From contig NZ_FOAP01000008.1 of the NCBI RefSeq assembly GCF_900109545.1, positions 62,001 to 126,000 of the forward strand: DNA of 64,000 nt, read 5' to 3'. The position numbers and the translations under genes are program-made. The notes below the pieces were generated by a model. The model worked only from the letters and a program-made list of their open reading frames with translations. It searched no databases and had not been told where the DNA came from. The stretch is from Stigmatella aurantiaca (GTDB lineage Bacteria > Myxococcota > Myxococcia > Myxococcales > Myxococcaceae). Shown here in pieces: positions 55,803-63,491 of this stretch (position 1 is the stretch's first letter; each line of letters opens with the position of its first letter).

Positions 55803-56351
55803 ATGTCCAACGTCCCGCTCCTCGAAGCCGACCGCGCCATCCCTGAAGTTGTCTCCATCTACCAAGCCTTCCAGACGGGAATGGGTTTCCCGGCCCCCCC
55901 TGATTTCATCAAGGTCTTGGGTCACTCGTACGCCGCCGCCGCCGGGACGCTGGAGATCGTGAAGCACGTCCTCCTGCAAGGCGTTCTTCCCCGGACGGTG
56001 AAGGAGATGCTCTTCGTCGCCATCTCCCATGCGCGGGGGTGCAAGTACTGCGAGGCCGCGCACCTCGCGTGCTGCCGTTCCCTGGGCATCGACGAGTCGA
56101 CGCTCGACCTGTTGGTATCGAATGTCTCGGACATCATGCCGGTGAAGACACGGCGCCTGCTGGAGTTCGGTGTGCGCTGTGCCGTGAATCCGCAGGCGCT
56201 CACCGCGGCGGACTACGAGACCTTGCGCGGGCAGGGGTTCTCCCAGGCCGAGCTGGTCGAGACCGTGTCGATGGCCGGGCTCGCGGTCTACCTCAACACG
56301 ATGGCCGAGGCGCTCAAGGTTCCCCCGGACAAGATGTTCGAAAAGGCGTAA
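55803..56351 (+). CDS. Carboxymuconolactone decarboxylase-family (AhpD-like) protein
   Basis: A 182-residue all-helical protein. ISHARGCKYCEAAHLACC carries the CxxC-x3-H active site of the AhpD/CMD peroxidase-related group. KEMLFVAISHARG is the family helix. It likely acts as a thiol-dependent antioxidant enzyme in the cytoplasm, with an unknown reductant. The histidine-kinase gene begins 10 bases after its stop, so the two may form a unit sensing or answering oxidative stress. ATG 55803 matches the family start; the upstream extension of the frame has no motif. Confidence 0.82.
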   Translation: MSNVPLLEADRAIPEVVSIYQAFQTGMGFPAPPDFIKVLGHSYAAAAGTLEIVKHVLLQGVLPRTVKEMLFVAISHARGCKYCEAAHLACCRSLGIDESTLDLLVSNVSDIMPVKTRRLLEFGVRCAVNPQALTAADYETLRGQGFSQAELVETVSMAGLAVYLNTMAEALKVPPDKMFEKA

Positions 56352-56361
56352 GCGCTAGACG

Positions 56362-57588
56362 ATGGCGAGCATGGACATTCTCCAGCGTCAGGACCTGCTG
56401 CTCGAGGTGCTGACGGATTGCGCGGGCGTGACGGCGCTCGAGGCACTCCCACGCATCGTCTTCAGCCGTCTGTCCTGGGTCCTCGATTTCCGCCGCTGTG
56501 CGCTGGTCCTGAAAGAGGATTCGGAGGGGGGCGCGGTCGCGCTCCTCGGAGGTGCGGAGGGCACGGTGCGCTCGCGGGTCGGCGAGCTGCCTGGGCCGGA
56601 GCGCGCCCGCGTGCAGGATGCGCTCGATGCGGCCAGCTTTCGCGTGCAGCCGCACGGGCAAGGCACGGAGCTGTTCGTCCCCCTGGTGGCGAACGGCTCG
56701 AACCTCGGCGTGCTCTGGTTTTCCGGCGTGGCCGGCGCGGTCTTCAGCGATGCGGACGTGCGCCTGGCCCGGATTGCCTCTGGCGTGCTCGCGGGAGCCG
56801 TGCAACGGCTCCGGCAGGAGGACACCATCCTCCGTCAGCAGCGCGTGGAGGCCGAGCTCCGGAAGACACAGGCCCTGCTGCATGAGGCGGTCCGCGCCCG
56901 GGAGGAGTTTCTCTCCATCGCCTCGCATGAGCTGCGCACGCCGCTGACGTCTCTGAAGCTGATGAATCAGGCCCGGCAGCGTGCCTTGGCGAATGGAAAG
57001 ACGCTGTCGCCCGACTCCATTCAGCGCCTGCTGGCGGACAGCGACAAGCACATCGACCGGCTGATCCGCCTGGTGGAGCAGATGCTGGACCTGTCCCGGA
57101 TCCAGGCCCAGCAGCTCGAGCTGGCCCCCCGTCCGTTGAACCTGGGCGCCCTGGTGCGCGAGGTGCTCCTGCCCTTCGAGAGCGCCACGGCGAATGCGCC
57201 GCCGCTCCAGGTGGAGGTGGCGGAGGACGTCGTCGGGACGTGGGATCCGCAGCGCATCGAGCAGGTCGTGCTGAATCTCGTGGAGAATGCCCGGAAGTAC
57301 GGCGCCGGGAAGCCGATCGACGTCCGGGTGGTCCAGGAGGAAGGCTGGGCGCTGCTCCACGTGCGAGACCGAGGCATTGGAATCCGGCGCGAAGAGCTTC
57401 CGCGCGTCTTCAAGGCATTCGAGCGGGCCTCGAACGCGCGTCACCTGCAAGGGCTTGGCATCGGCCTCTTCGTCTGCTCGCGCATCGTCGCGGCGCACCA
57501 CGGGACGCTCTCGGTCGAGAGCGTCGAAGGCGAGGGCTCCACCTTCACGGTCCGGCTTCCGCAGGCTCCTGTTCCACCGGCTTCCTGA
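56362..57588 (+). CDS. GAF-domain sensor histidine kinase
   Basis: A 408-residue soluble kinase. GAF domain (about 10-150: VFSRLSWVLDFRRCALVL, LFVPLVANGSNLGVLWF). HisKA has H in FLSIASHELRTPLTSLKL. HATPase has N-box VLNLVENARKYG, DRGIGIRREELPRVFKAFER and GLGIGLFVCSRIV, all intact, unlike the kinase at 40945. No response regulator is adjacent. It follows the CMD gene by 10 bases. Its last 44 bases overlap the convergent esterase gene. Confidence 0.9.
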   Translation: MASMDILQRQDLLLEVLTDCAGVTALEALPRIVFSRLSWVLDFRRCALVLKEDSEGGAVALLGGAEGTVRSRVGELPGPERARVQDALDAASFRVQPHGQGTELFVPLVANGSNLGVLWFSGVAGAVFSDADVRLARIASGVLAGAVQRLRQEDTILRQQRVEAELRKTQALLHEAVRAREEFLSIASHELRTPLTSLKLMNQARQRALANGKTLSPDSIQRLLADSDKHIDRLIRLVEQMLDLSRIQAQQLELAPRPLNLGALVREVLLPFESATANAPPLQVEVAEDVVGTWDPQRIEQVVLNLVENARKYGAGKPIDVRVVQEEGWALLHVRDRGIGIRREELPRVFKAFERASNARHLQGLGIGLFVCSRIVAAHHGTLSVESVEGEGSTFTVRLPQAPVPPAS

Positions 57589-58561
57589 GCTCCCGGGACA
57601 GCAGCCGTTCGAGCCATGCCTCGCGCGCCGCGTTCGCTGCCCGGGAGATGGCGGCATCCGGCGCCATCTGGCTGAAGCCATGGAACGCGCCGCCCCAGAC
57701 ATGGAGTTCCGCGTCGCCGCCTGCCGCCCAGATCGCGCTTGCGTAGGCGACGGCCTCGTCGCGGAAGACTTCCGCCGCCCCCACGTCGATGAAGGTAGGC
57801 GGCAGGCCGCTCAAGTCCAGCGCGCGCGCGGGGGCCGCGTAGATCGACACGTTGTCCGTTCCGCGCCGGTCCCCCAGCAGGGCCGTCCAACCGGTCAGGT
57901 TGCTGAGCCGGTCCCAGATACCGGTCCCCTGGAACTGGTACGACGAGACGGTCTGGTTCCGGTCGTCGAGCATCGGGCACTGGAGGAGCTGGCCGAAAAG
58001 CTTCGGCCCCTTTCGGTCTCGCGCCAGCAGGGTGGTCCCCGCGGACAGGCCGCCCCCCGCGCTTCCTCCGAAGATGACGATCCGCTCCGGGTTGATCCGC
58101 AGCTCTCCAGCGTGGGCGGCCATCCACTGAAGTCCCGCGTAGCAGTCCTCGACCGGGATCGGATCGGGGTTCTCGGGGGCCCGCCGGTACTCGACCGTGA
58201 CGCACACCGCGTCGAACTTCATCGCCCACGTGACCAGGTCATGGGCCCCTGCGAAGCGGTCGGCCATGACCATGCCGCCGCCGTGGATGTGGTAGATGCC
58301 AGGACCCGGCTTGACGTGGTCTTTCCGTGAGATGACCGAGATGATCAGGTCCGCCCCCTGGTATCCGGGGATGGTGAAGTCGACGCACTGGACGGGCCGC
58401 CCGCCGATCTGCCCGGCCATCGAAGGCGAGGGCATGGCCCGGTACTTTTCGATCTGATCGGCCGTCATGTTGACGGGGGCGAAGGGGGTGAACCTGGGAA
58501 GAATGGCGGCGAGCTCGGGCTCGAATGGAGGGGGCTTGGGCCCCGTCTTCGGATGGCTCAT
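57545..58561 (-). CDS. Alpha/beta hydrolase of the hormone-sensitive-lipase (steryl acetyl hydrolase) type
   Basis: A 338-residue esterase. YHIHGGGMVMADRF is the HGGG oxyanion motif, the nucleophile Ser is in VIFGGSAGGGLSAGT, Asp is in TFIDVGAAEVFRDEA and His is in VWGGAFHGFSQ. The triad is complete. YRRAPENPDPIPVEDCYAGL is typical of the family. It hydrolyses short-chain esters, with unknown substrate. Two in-frame ATGs exist: 58561 is preferred because GAGGT sits 8 bases before it; 58567 would add two residues. It is downstream of the barrel gene by 16 bases and probably co-transcribed. No signal peptide is seen. Confidence 0.88.
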   Translation of the reverse strand: MSHPKTGPKPPPFEPELAAILPRFTPFAPVNMTADQIEKYRAMPSPSMAGQIGGRPVQCVDFTIPGYQGADLIISVISRKDHVKPGPGIYHIHGGGMVMADRFAGAHDLVTWAMKFDAVCVTVEYRRAPENPDPIPVEDCYAGLQWMAAHAGELRINPERIVIFGGSAGGGLSAGTTLLARDRKGPKLFGQLLQCPMLDDRNQTVSSYQFQGTGIWDRLSNLTGWTALLGDRRGTDNVSIYAAPARALDLSGLPPTFIDVGAAEVFRDEAVAYASAIWAAGGDAELHVWGGAFHGFSQMAPDAAISRAANAAREAWLERLLSRELRKPVEQEPAEAGP

Positions 58562-58577
58562 GGGCATGGACCTCGGA

Positions 58578-59573
58578 CTACAGGAAGAAGCGGGTGCCAA
58601 AGCCCAGGGTGAGCTGCCTTCCGTCCTTCCAGGGCAGGTTGAACTGATGCCACCGCAGCTCGAGCGCGAACGTTGCCCCGTCGGCGGGCCTCCAGTCCAG
58701 CCCGGCCCCCACGGAGTAGGTCACGGGCTGCCCCTGCGTATGCGCGGAGAAGCCCACCAGGAGTGACGGCGTGAGGGCGGAGGGGCGAGGGGTGGCGCGC
58801 ATCAGCACGCCAAAGGAGAACAGGGCGGCGTTCAGCGGCTGCCCATCCAGGCTCTCGAACAGATGATGATAGGCCACCTCGGGCCCCAGGGCGACGTAGC
58901 GGCCGAGCTGCACGAGTCCCTCGACGCGGGCGCCCAGTCCGAGGGCATCCGAGGGCTCGGCGATGGTGAGGACATTGGAGACGAACAGGCCGAGCTGCCC
59001 GGTGATGGGCCACGCTTGCCCCTCGGCGGTTTCCACCCAGTCCTTCTCCGGCGCTCGCAGCGGGGGAAGGAGGAGCGGCCCATCCAGCACGCGCTCGTAC
59101 ACCTTGTCCCAACTGGGGATGAGGCTTCCGATGAGCGCGCCCAATCCCGCCGCCACGAGCCCCCCTCCGACGCCGCCCAGGCCACTCACCGGAAGGCATT
59201 TAGCCGCCGTGGAGTCATCCGCGATGCGGCACACGTACATGCCCAGAATGACGCCTGTCAGAAAGCCGGGCACGGCACCGATGGCCGCGCCTGTTCCCGC
59301 ATGGCGCCCCCGGACGTAAAGCTCCCGGACGCTGGACAGCGGAAACAGCTCCCGCTGGGACTCAGATACCCCCAGGTCGAGCGTGAGGAACTGGGCGCTC
59401 GTCTCCAGCAGCCGCCCCTCCACGAAGCCCTCCTCGCCAGCCACCCGCAGAGGCTTGCCCAGCGACTTCTCCAGGGCGCGGGACACTTTGGACGGAGCCT
59501 CCGCCGCCACGGGCGCCTCGGCGCGCGCCGCGGTGCCGAGGAGAATGCAGGCCAGAAAAGAAACCATGCGCAT
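58578..59573 (-). CDS. Outer-membrane beta-barrel protein of unknown function
   Basis: A 331-residue protein with a signal peptide (MVSFLACILLGTAARA). Residues about 40-90 form a small beta-rich domain (GEEGFVEGRLLETSAQFLTL, SSVRELYVRGRHAGTG). A Gly-rich hydrophobic hairpin (about 92-150) follows, which may sit in a membrane. From about 190 the sequence alternates as in a beta-barrel and ends in Phe-Phe-Leu (QLTLGFGTRFFL), close to an outer-membrane C-terminal signal. No family is recognised. It is followed by the esterase gene in the same direction. Confidence 0.6.
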   Translation of the reverse strand: MRMVSFLACILLGTAARAEAPVAAEAPSKVSRALEKSLGKPLRVAGEEGFVEGRLLETSAQFLTLDLGVSESQRELFPLSSVRELYVRGRHAGTGAAIGAVPGFLTGVILGMYVCRIADDSTAAKCLPVSGLGGVGGGLVAAGLGALIGSLIPSWDKVYERVLDGPLLLPPLRAPEKDWVETAEGQAWPITGQLGLFVSNVLTIAEPSDALGLGARVEGLVQLGRYVALGPEVAYHHLFESLDGQPLNAALFSFGVLMRATPRPSALTPSLLVGFSAHTQGQPVTYSVGAGLDWRPADGATFALELRWHQFNLPWKDGRQLTLGFGTRFFL

Positions 59574-59728
59574 GGGGCGAATCTAGCAAGGGGCCGCGAG
59601 GGGCCGGAGCCTCTTTGGCCCGGTCCATAGGGAGGCGCGCTTCGCGGGGCCTGGGGGCGCGTGGGTGGCGGCCACACAGTCAGAGGCCTCAATACACTTG
59701 CGAGGGTCTTCTTCAGCGGAGAGCCCCC

Positions 59729-60292
59729 ATGTCCATCGTCTCGGTTGTCGCCGCCTCGCTGTATCTTGGTCTCTTGCCTCTCTCCCATGCCGCGCCCATC
59801 GAGGCGTTCGCCACGGCGAACAGTTGCACCGCGCCGAGGGGGACGCTGTTTCTCAACGGAGATGTCGGCATCCCTGGGACCTTCAACACCCGCGATTACA
59901 TCCACCCTGGCGCAGACGTCATTATCAACGGCACGTGGAGCACCCATGTGTATTCCAGCACGAGCCGCGACTACGTGAGGATCCACGTCACCCCGGCCCT
60001 GTCTGCCCAGGGGCTCTGGTGGGACATCGCGTTCTCGACCCAGCAACTCGGAACACCGCTGGCGGTGGGGCTCTACACCAACGCTCAGCGGGCTCCGTTC
60101 GCTGACCCCGGTCACCCGGGCCTGAGCGTCAGCGGGGACGGCCGGGGCTGCAATACCCTCGCGGGCGAGTTCCAGATTCACGACATCGTCTGGGATTCGG
60201 TGGGCCTGCTCAAGCTGTCCGCGTCGTTCCTCCAGCGTTGCGAGGCGGGCACCCCGGTGCTGCGCGGCATGGTGGCGTACGAGCGGCAGTGA
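59729..60292 (+). CDS. Secreted protein of unknown function
   Basis: A 187-residue protein. The leader VVAASLYLGLLPLSHAA has a normal cleavage site. The mature part is strand-rich with three Cys and many Thr/Ser/Gly (TFNTRDYIHPGADVIINGTW, VRIHVTPALSAQGLWWDIAF). It may be a beta-sandwich of the type found in carbohydrate- or lipid-binding secreted proteins, but no family is recognised. It is convergent with the P450 gene, with one base between stops. Confidence 0.65.
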   Translation: MSIVSVVAASLYLGLLPLSHAAPIEAFATANSCTAPRGTLFLNGDVGIPGTFNTRDYIHPGADVIINGTWSTHVYSSTSRDYVRIHVTPALSAQGLWWDIAFSTQQLGTPLAVGLYTNAQRAPFADPGHPGLSVSGDGRGCNTLAGEFQIHDIVWDSVGLLKLSASFLQRCEAGTPVLRGMVAYERQ

Positions 60293-60293
60293 C

Positions 60294-61514
60294 TCAGGCG
60301 CTCGGGAATCGCACGTGCAGCGAGCTGGGCCCACGATCCTGGAAGTTGGATCCCCTATAGTCGTAGGGCCTGCCAGCGAGTTCCCAGCGCGGAAGCGTGA
60401 GCAGGGCGCGCAGGGCCTCCTCGACCTCGAGACGCACGAGAGAGGCGCCGGGGCAGTAGTGGGCGCCGACCCCAAAGGTCATATGCCGGTTGGCCGTCCG
60501 GGTGAGGTCGAAGCGATCCGGGTCGGGGAACACGGCGGGATCGCGGTTGGCCGCGGCGGCCATCGCGTAGACGAACCGCCCCTTGGGGATCTTCGTGCCG
60601 TTCAGCGCCGTGTCCTCCACGCACAGCCGGTTGATGGACAGGATGGCCGGCTCATGGCGCAAGCTCTCCTCGATGGCACCCCGGGTGAGGCCCGGGTCCT
60701 GCCTCAACGCGCGCAGTTGCTCGGGGTGCTTGAGGAGCGCGAGGACCGTGTTGGTGATCTGGTTCGTCGACGTGACGAAACCCGCGCCGATCATCTGGAA
60801 GGACTGGATGACGGCCTCCCCCGCGAGCTGGGGATTGCCGTCCTCCCCCGCGATGAGCTGGCTGACGAGATCCTCGCCGGGTGCCGCACGGCGCTTCTCG
60901 ACGAGGTCCGTCAGGTAAGCCACCATGTCGTTGGAGGTCCGCCGCACGGAGTTCCTCGCCTCGTCCGTGCCGACCCCCACGCCTGCGGGCTTGAGCAGGT
61001 CTTTCGACCAGTGCATGAACTGCGGCCGATCCGCCTCGGGAAGCGCGAACAGCTCGGCGATGGCATTGATGGCGATGGGCTCCGCGAAGTCCGCGACGAC
61101 GTCCATCTCCCCCTGGCGCCGTCCCTTCTCCAGGGCCCGCTCCACCAGTGACGCGAGCTGGGGGCGGAAGCGCTCGAGCACCGCCGGCGTGAAGCCCTTC
61201 ATGACGAGCTGGCGCAGCAGCGCGTGGCGGGGCGGATCCTGGAAGAAGACGAGCCGTGACCAGGTGGCGAGCATCTTCTTCGACGTCTCGTCCTCTCCCA
61301 GCAGCCCGAGCCCCCCGAGCATCTCGTTCGCGCGCCGCGAGGAGAAACACGGGCTCTTGGTGACCGCCTCGATGTCGGCCCCCCGCGTGAGGATGAAGGA
61401 CTGGTAGGGCTCGAAGAAGTAGACGGGTTGCTGGGCGCGCAACCGTTCGAACGTGGGGAATGGATTGGCGAAGAAGCTCTCACTCGTCAGATCGATACTG
61501 TCGCTTGCGCTCAT
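60294..61514 (-). CDS. Cytochrome P450
   Basis: A 406-residue soluble bacterial P450. The haem loop FGVGAHYCPGASLVR has the thiolate at about C354. ExxR is in IEESLRHEP. The I-helix reads MIGAGFVTSTNQI, with Thr in the oxygen-activation position. RFDLTRTANRHM is the meander before the haem loop. It would oxidise a small hydrophobic molecule using a ferredoxin pair. No ferredoxin is encoded nearby, and no polyketide or peptide synthase is in the window, so the substrate is open. The gene is isolated, divergent from the M43-like protease across 188 bases. Confidence 0.92.
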   Translation of the reverse strand: MSASDSIDLTSESFFANPFPTFERLRAQQPVYFFEPYQSFILTRGADIEAVTKSPCFSSRRANEMLGGLGLLGEDETSKKMLATWSRLVFFQDPPRHALLRQLVMKGFTPAVLERFRPQLASLVERALEKGRRQGEMDVVADFAEPIAINAIAELFALPEADRPQFMHWSKDLLKPAGVGVGTDEARNSVRRTSNDMVAYLTDLVEKRRAAPGEDLVSQLIAGEDGNPQLAGEAVIQSFQMIGAGFVTSTNQITNTVLALLKHPEQLRALRQDPGLTRGAIEESLRHEPAILSINRLCVEDTALNGTKIPKGRFVYAMAAAANRDPAVFPDPDRFDLTRTANRHMTFGVGAHYCPGASLVRLEVEEALRALLTLPRWELAGRPYDYRGSNFQDRGPSSLHVRFPSA

Positions 61515-61632
61515 CGCTTCTCCTGTGCCGCGTGGTGAGACCGGCTGGGAAATTAGCAGACGTCTCGGGAGGATGGGGCCGGGACTGCACGCGCAGCCAG
61601 ATTTGTTCTCTCCACGGCGGTACCTACTGCAT

Positions 61633-61663
61633 CGCTAACACCGCAGGCACGGCGGTGTTAGCG
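61633..61663. repeat. Perfect 12-base inverted repeat upstream of the repeat protease
   Basis: CGCTAACACCGC (61633-61644) and GCGGTGTTAGCG (61652-61663) are exact complements around a 7-base loop. They lie 40 bases before the protease ATG, inside the divergent intergenic region. The structure could be an operator dyad or an RNA hairpin in the leader; no T-run follows. Confidence 0.6.
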
Positions 61664-61702
61664 CCATCCCGGCGTGTCGGCGCAGGAACGAGGAGCAGGA
61701 CC

Positions 61703-63274
61703 ATGGCCGTCACCTACACCATCCGCATCCATGCGATTCCCTTGTCCGACGACGACGGCGCTCGTTCCTGCAGTGTCACACCGCAGGTTTTCGCGAGCGC
61801 GCTCGAAACCGTTAACGATATTTTCGAGCAGGCAAACCTGCGTTTCACCTTCGATCCGGTGAAGGACTGGCATCCACGCAAGAGCACTTCGCTGAACCGG
61901 CTCAGCAACGGCGACAAATCGGAGTGGTGGAAGGAGGCGAACGAGGTCGCGGCCGGTATCCGTGGCCAGCTCACGGTGTTCCTGCGTTGGGGCGCAGATC
62001 CGGACAAGTCCGATAACAACTGGTTCGCGTACCCTCCCGACACCGGCCAGAAGCAGCCGCCCCTGGCGAAGCTGCTGCACGAGAACATCGACTTCGTGGT
62101 GATCACCAACCAGTCCTCGAAGTTTCCGGGTACCGCTGTGACCGGCGCTGTCCTTGCACATGAGTTCGGTCATTACTTCGGCCTGTTCCATACGCATCCG
62201 GGCTGGGGGACGACCAGAGTCGAGAAGGTGATCGAATTGGTGAAGGAGCAGGGGGCGGCCGGACTCGACGGCGACCTGCTGTCCGATACCGCACCCGACT
62301 GCTGCGTCGCTTATTACACGGCCAACGTCAGCAGCGACCTCTGCGGCGGCCCGGCGAGCTTCAAGATCGAAGGCATCACGTTCAAGCCGGACCGCCTGAA
62401 CCTGATGAGCTACTACAGCAGGTGCCATCCGCCGGTGACCTTGTCGCCGCAGCAGGTGCAGGTGATTCGCACCACCGTCCAGCACAAGACGCGCAAGCAC
62501 CTGATCGAGACCAGTGCCGGAGTCCGGTATGCCGGCGTGTTTTCCGACAGCAGTGAAGAGCAGGCGCTGTGGGTGGGCGACGACTGGGACGGCTTCGAAG
62601 CAAAGCGGAAGGAGCTGGATAAGAAGAACCTGCGCTTGGCCGATTTCGAGACTTATGTCGTCGACTCGAAGCAACGCTACACCGGCGTCTTTGAAGCCGG
62701 CACCGACGAGCAGGCGCTGTGGGTGGGCGACGACTGGGACGGCTTCGAAGCAAAGTGGAAGGAACTGGATAAGAAGAACCTGCGGCTGATTGACCTGGAG
62801 ACGTGGCTCGATGGGAAGACGCGCCGCTACGCCGGCGTCTTCCGCTCCGGCACCGACAAGCAGGCGCTGTGGGTGGGCGATGACTGGGACGGCTTCGAAG
62901 CGAAGTGGAAGGAACTGGATAAGAAGGACCTGCGGCTGATCAACCTGGAAACGTGGCTTGACGGGAAGACGCGCCGCTACGCCGGCGTCTTCCGCACCGG
63001 CACCGACGAGCAGGCGCTGTGGGTGGGCGACGACTGGGACGGCTTCGAAGCGAAGTGGAAGGAGCTGGCGAAGAAGAACCTGCGGCTGATTGACCTGGAG
63101 ACGTGGCTCGACGGGAAGACGCGCCGCTACGCCGGCGTCTTCCGCACCGGCACCTACTCTCAGGCCTTGTGGGTGGGCGATGACTGGTTCGGCTTCGAGA
63201 AGCAATGGCAGGCTCAGGCAAAGAAGGGCCGGCGCCTCGTCGATATCGAAGTGTACGGCTCGAAGGTCACGTGA
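61703..63274 (+). CDS. M43 (pappalysin)-like metalloprotease with five C-terminal tandem repeats
   Basis: A 523-residue protein. The protease domain (about 1-265) has AHEFGHYFGLFHTHPGW at about residue 152. This is HExxHxxGxxH with H153, E154, H157 and H163. GDLLSDTAPDCC resembles the M43 calcium/substrate loop and LNLMSYYSRCHPPVTLSPQQ gives the Met-turn with its Cys. Residues 275-523 are five near-identical 50-residue repeats (core EQALWVGDDWDGFEAKWKEL) like bacterial tandem repeat domain 1, possibly a binding propeller or array. No signal peptide is visible. AGGAGCAGG precedes ATG 61703. Confidence 0.82.
   Translation: MAVTYTIRIHAIPLSDDDGARSCSVTPQVFASALETVNDIFEQANLRFTFDPVKDWHPRKSTSLNRLSNGDKSEWWKEANEVAAGIRGQLTVFLRWGADPDKSDNNWFAYPPDTGQKQPPLAKLLHENIDFVVITNQSSKFPGTAVTGAVLAHEFGHYFGLFHTHPGWGTTRVEKVIELVKEQGAAGLDGDLLSDTAPDCCVAYYTANVSSDLCGGPASFKIEGITFKPDRLNLMSYYSRCHPPVTLSPQQVQVIRTTVQHKTRKHLIETSAGVRYAGVFSDSSEEQALWVGDDWDGFEAKRKELDKKNLRLADFETYVVDSKQRYTGVFEAGTDEQALWVGDDWDGFEAKWKELDKKNLRLIDLETWLDGKTRRYAGVFRSGTDKQALWVGDDWDGFEAKWKELDKKDLRLINLETWLDGKTRRYAGVFRTGTDEQALWVGDDWDGFEAKWKELAKKNLRLIDLETWLDGKTRRYAGVFRTGTYSQALWVGDDWFGFEKQWQAQAKKGRRLVDIEVYGSKVT
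62525..63274 (+). repeat. Five in-frame 150-base tandem repeats
   Basis: Units start at 62525, 62675, 62825, 62975 and 63125. Units 2-4 are almost identical at DNA level, including the codons for WVGDDWDGFEAKWKEL. Units 1 and 5 are more diverged, as expected for an array growing from the middle. Confidence 0.93.
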
Positions 63275-63393
63275 CCGGCCGTGTTGCACGGATGTCGCAC
63301 GTGGACGCAAACGGCTGGCCGTGCTGCAGCGGTCCCTTCGGCGTAAGCAAGCAACCGGGCATACCTCCTGACTGAAGGCGTCGTTGGAATGAT

Positions 63394-63419
63394 GGCCCTG
63401 GGGCACTCAACCCAGGGCC
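63394..63419 (+). terminator. Stem-loop between protease and next gene
   Basis: A 9-base-pair inverted repeat (GGCCCTGGG / CCCAGGGCC) with an 8-base loop, 120 bases past the protease stop. The tail TGTTCATC is only weakly T-rich, so this is a candidate. Confidence 0.45.
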
Positions 63420-63491
63420 TGTTCATCCGTGCCCTGCCTGTCACATCCGCACCGAGCTCTCCCCTTCCTTCTGAATATCAGGGAGCTCACC

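Noticed and set aside
38834-61514. Pairing of the ferredoxin-reductase-like protein with the P450 as a redox chain
   Set aside because: The genes are over 20 kb apart with no ferredoxin and no shared context.
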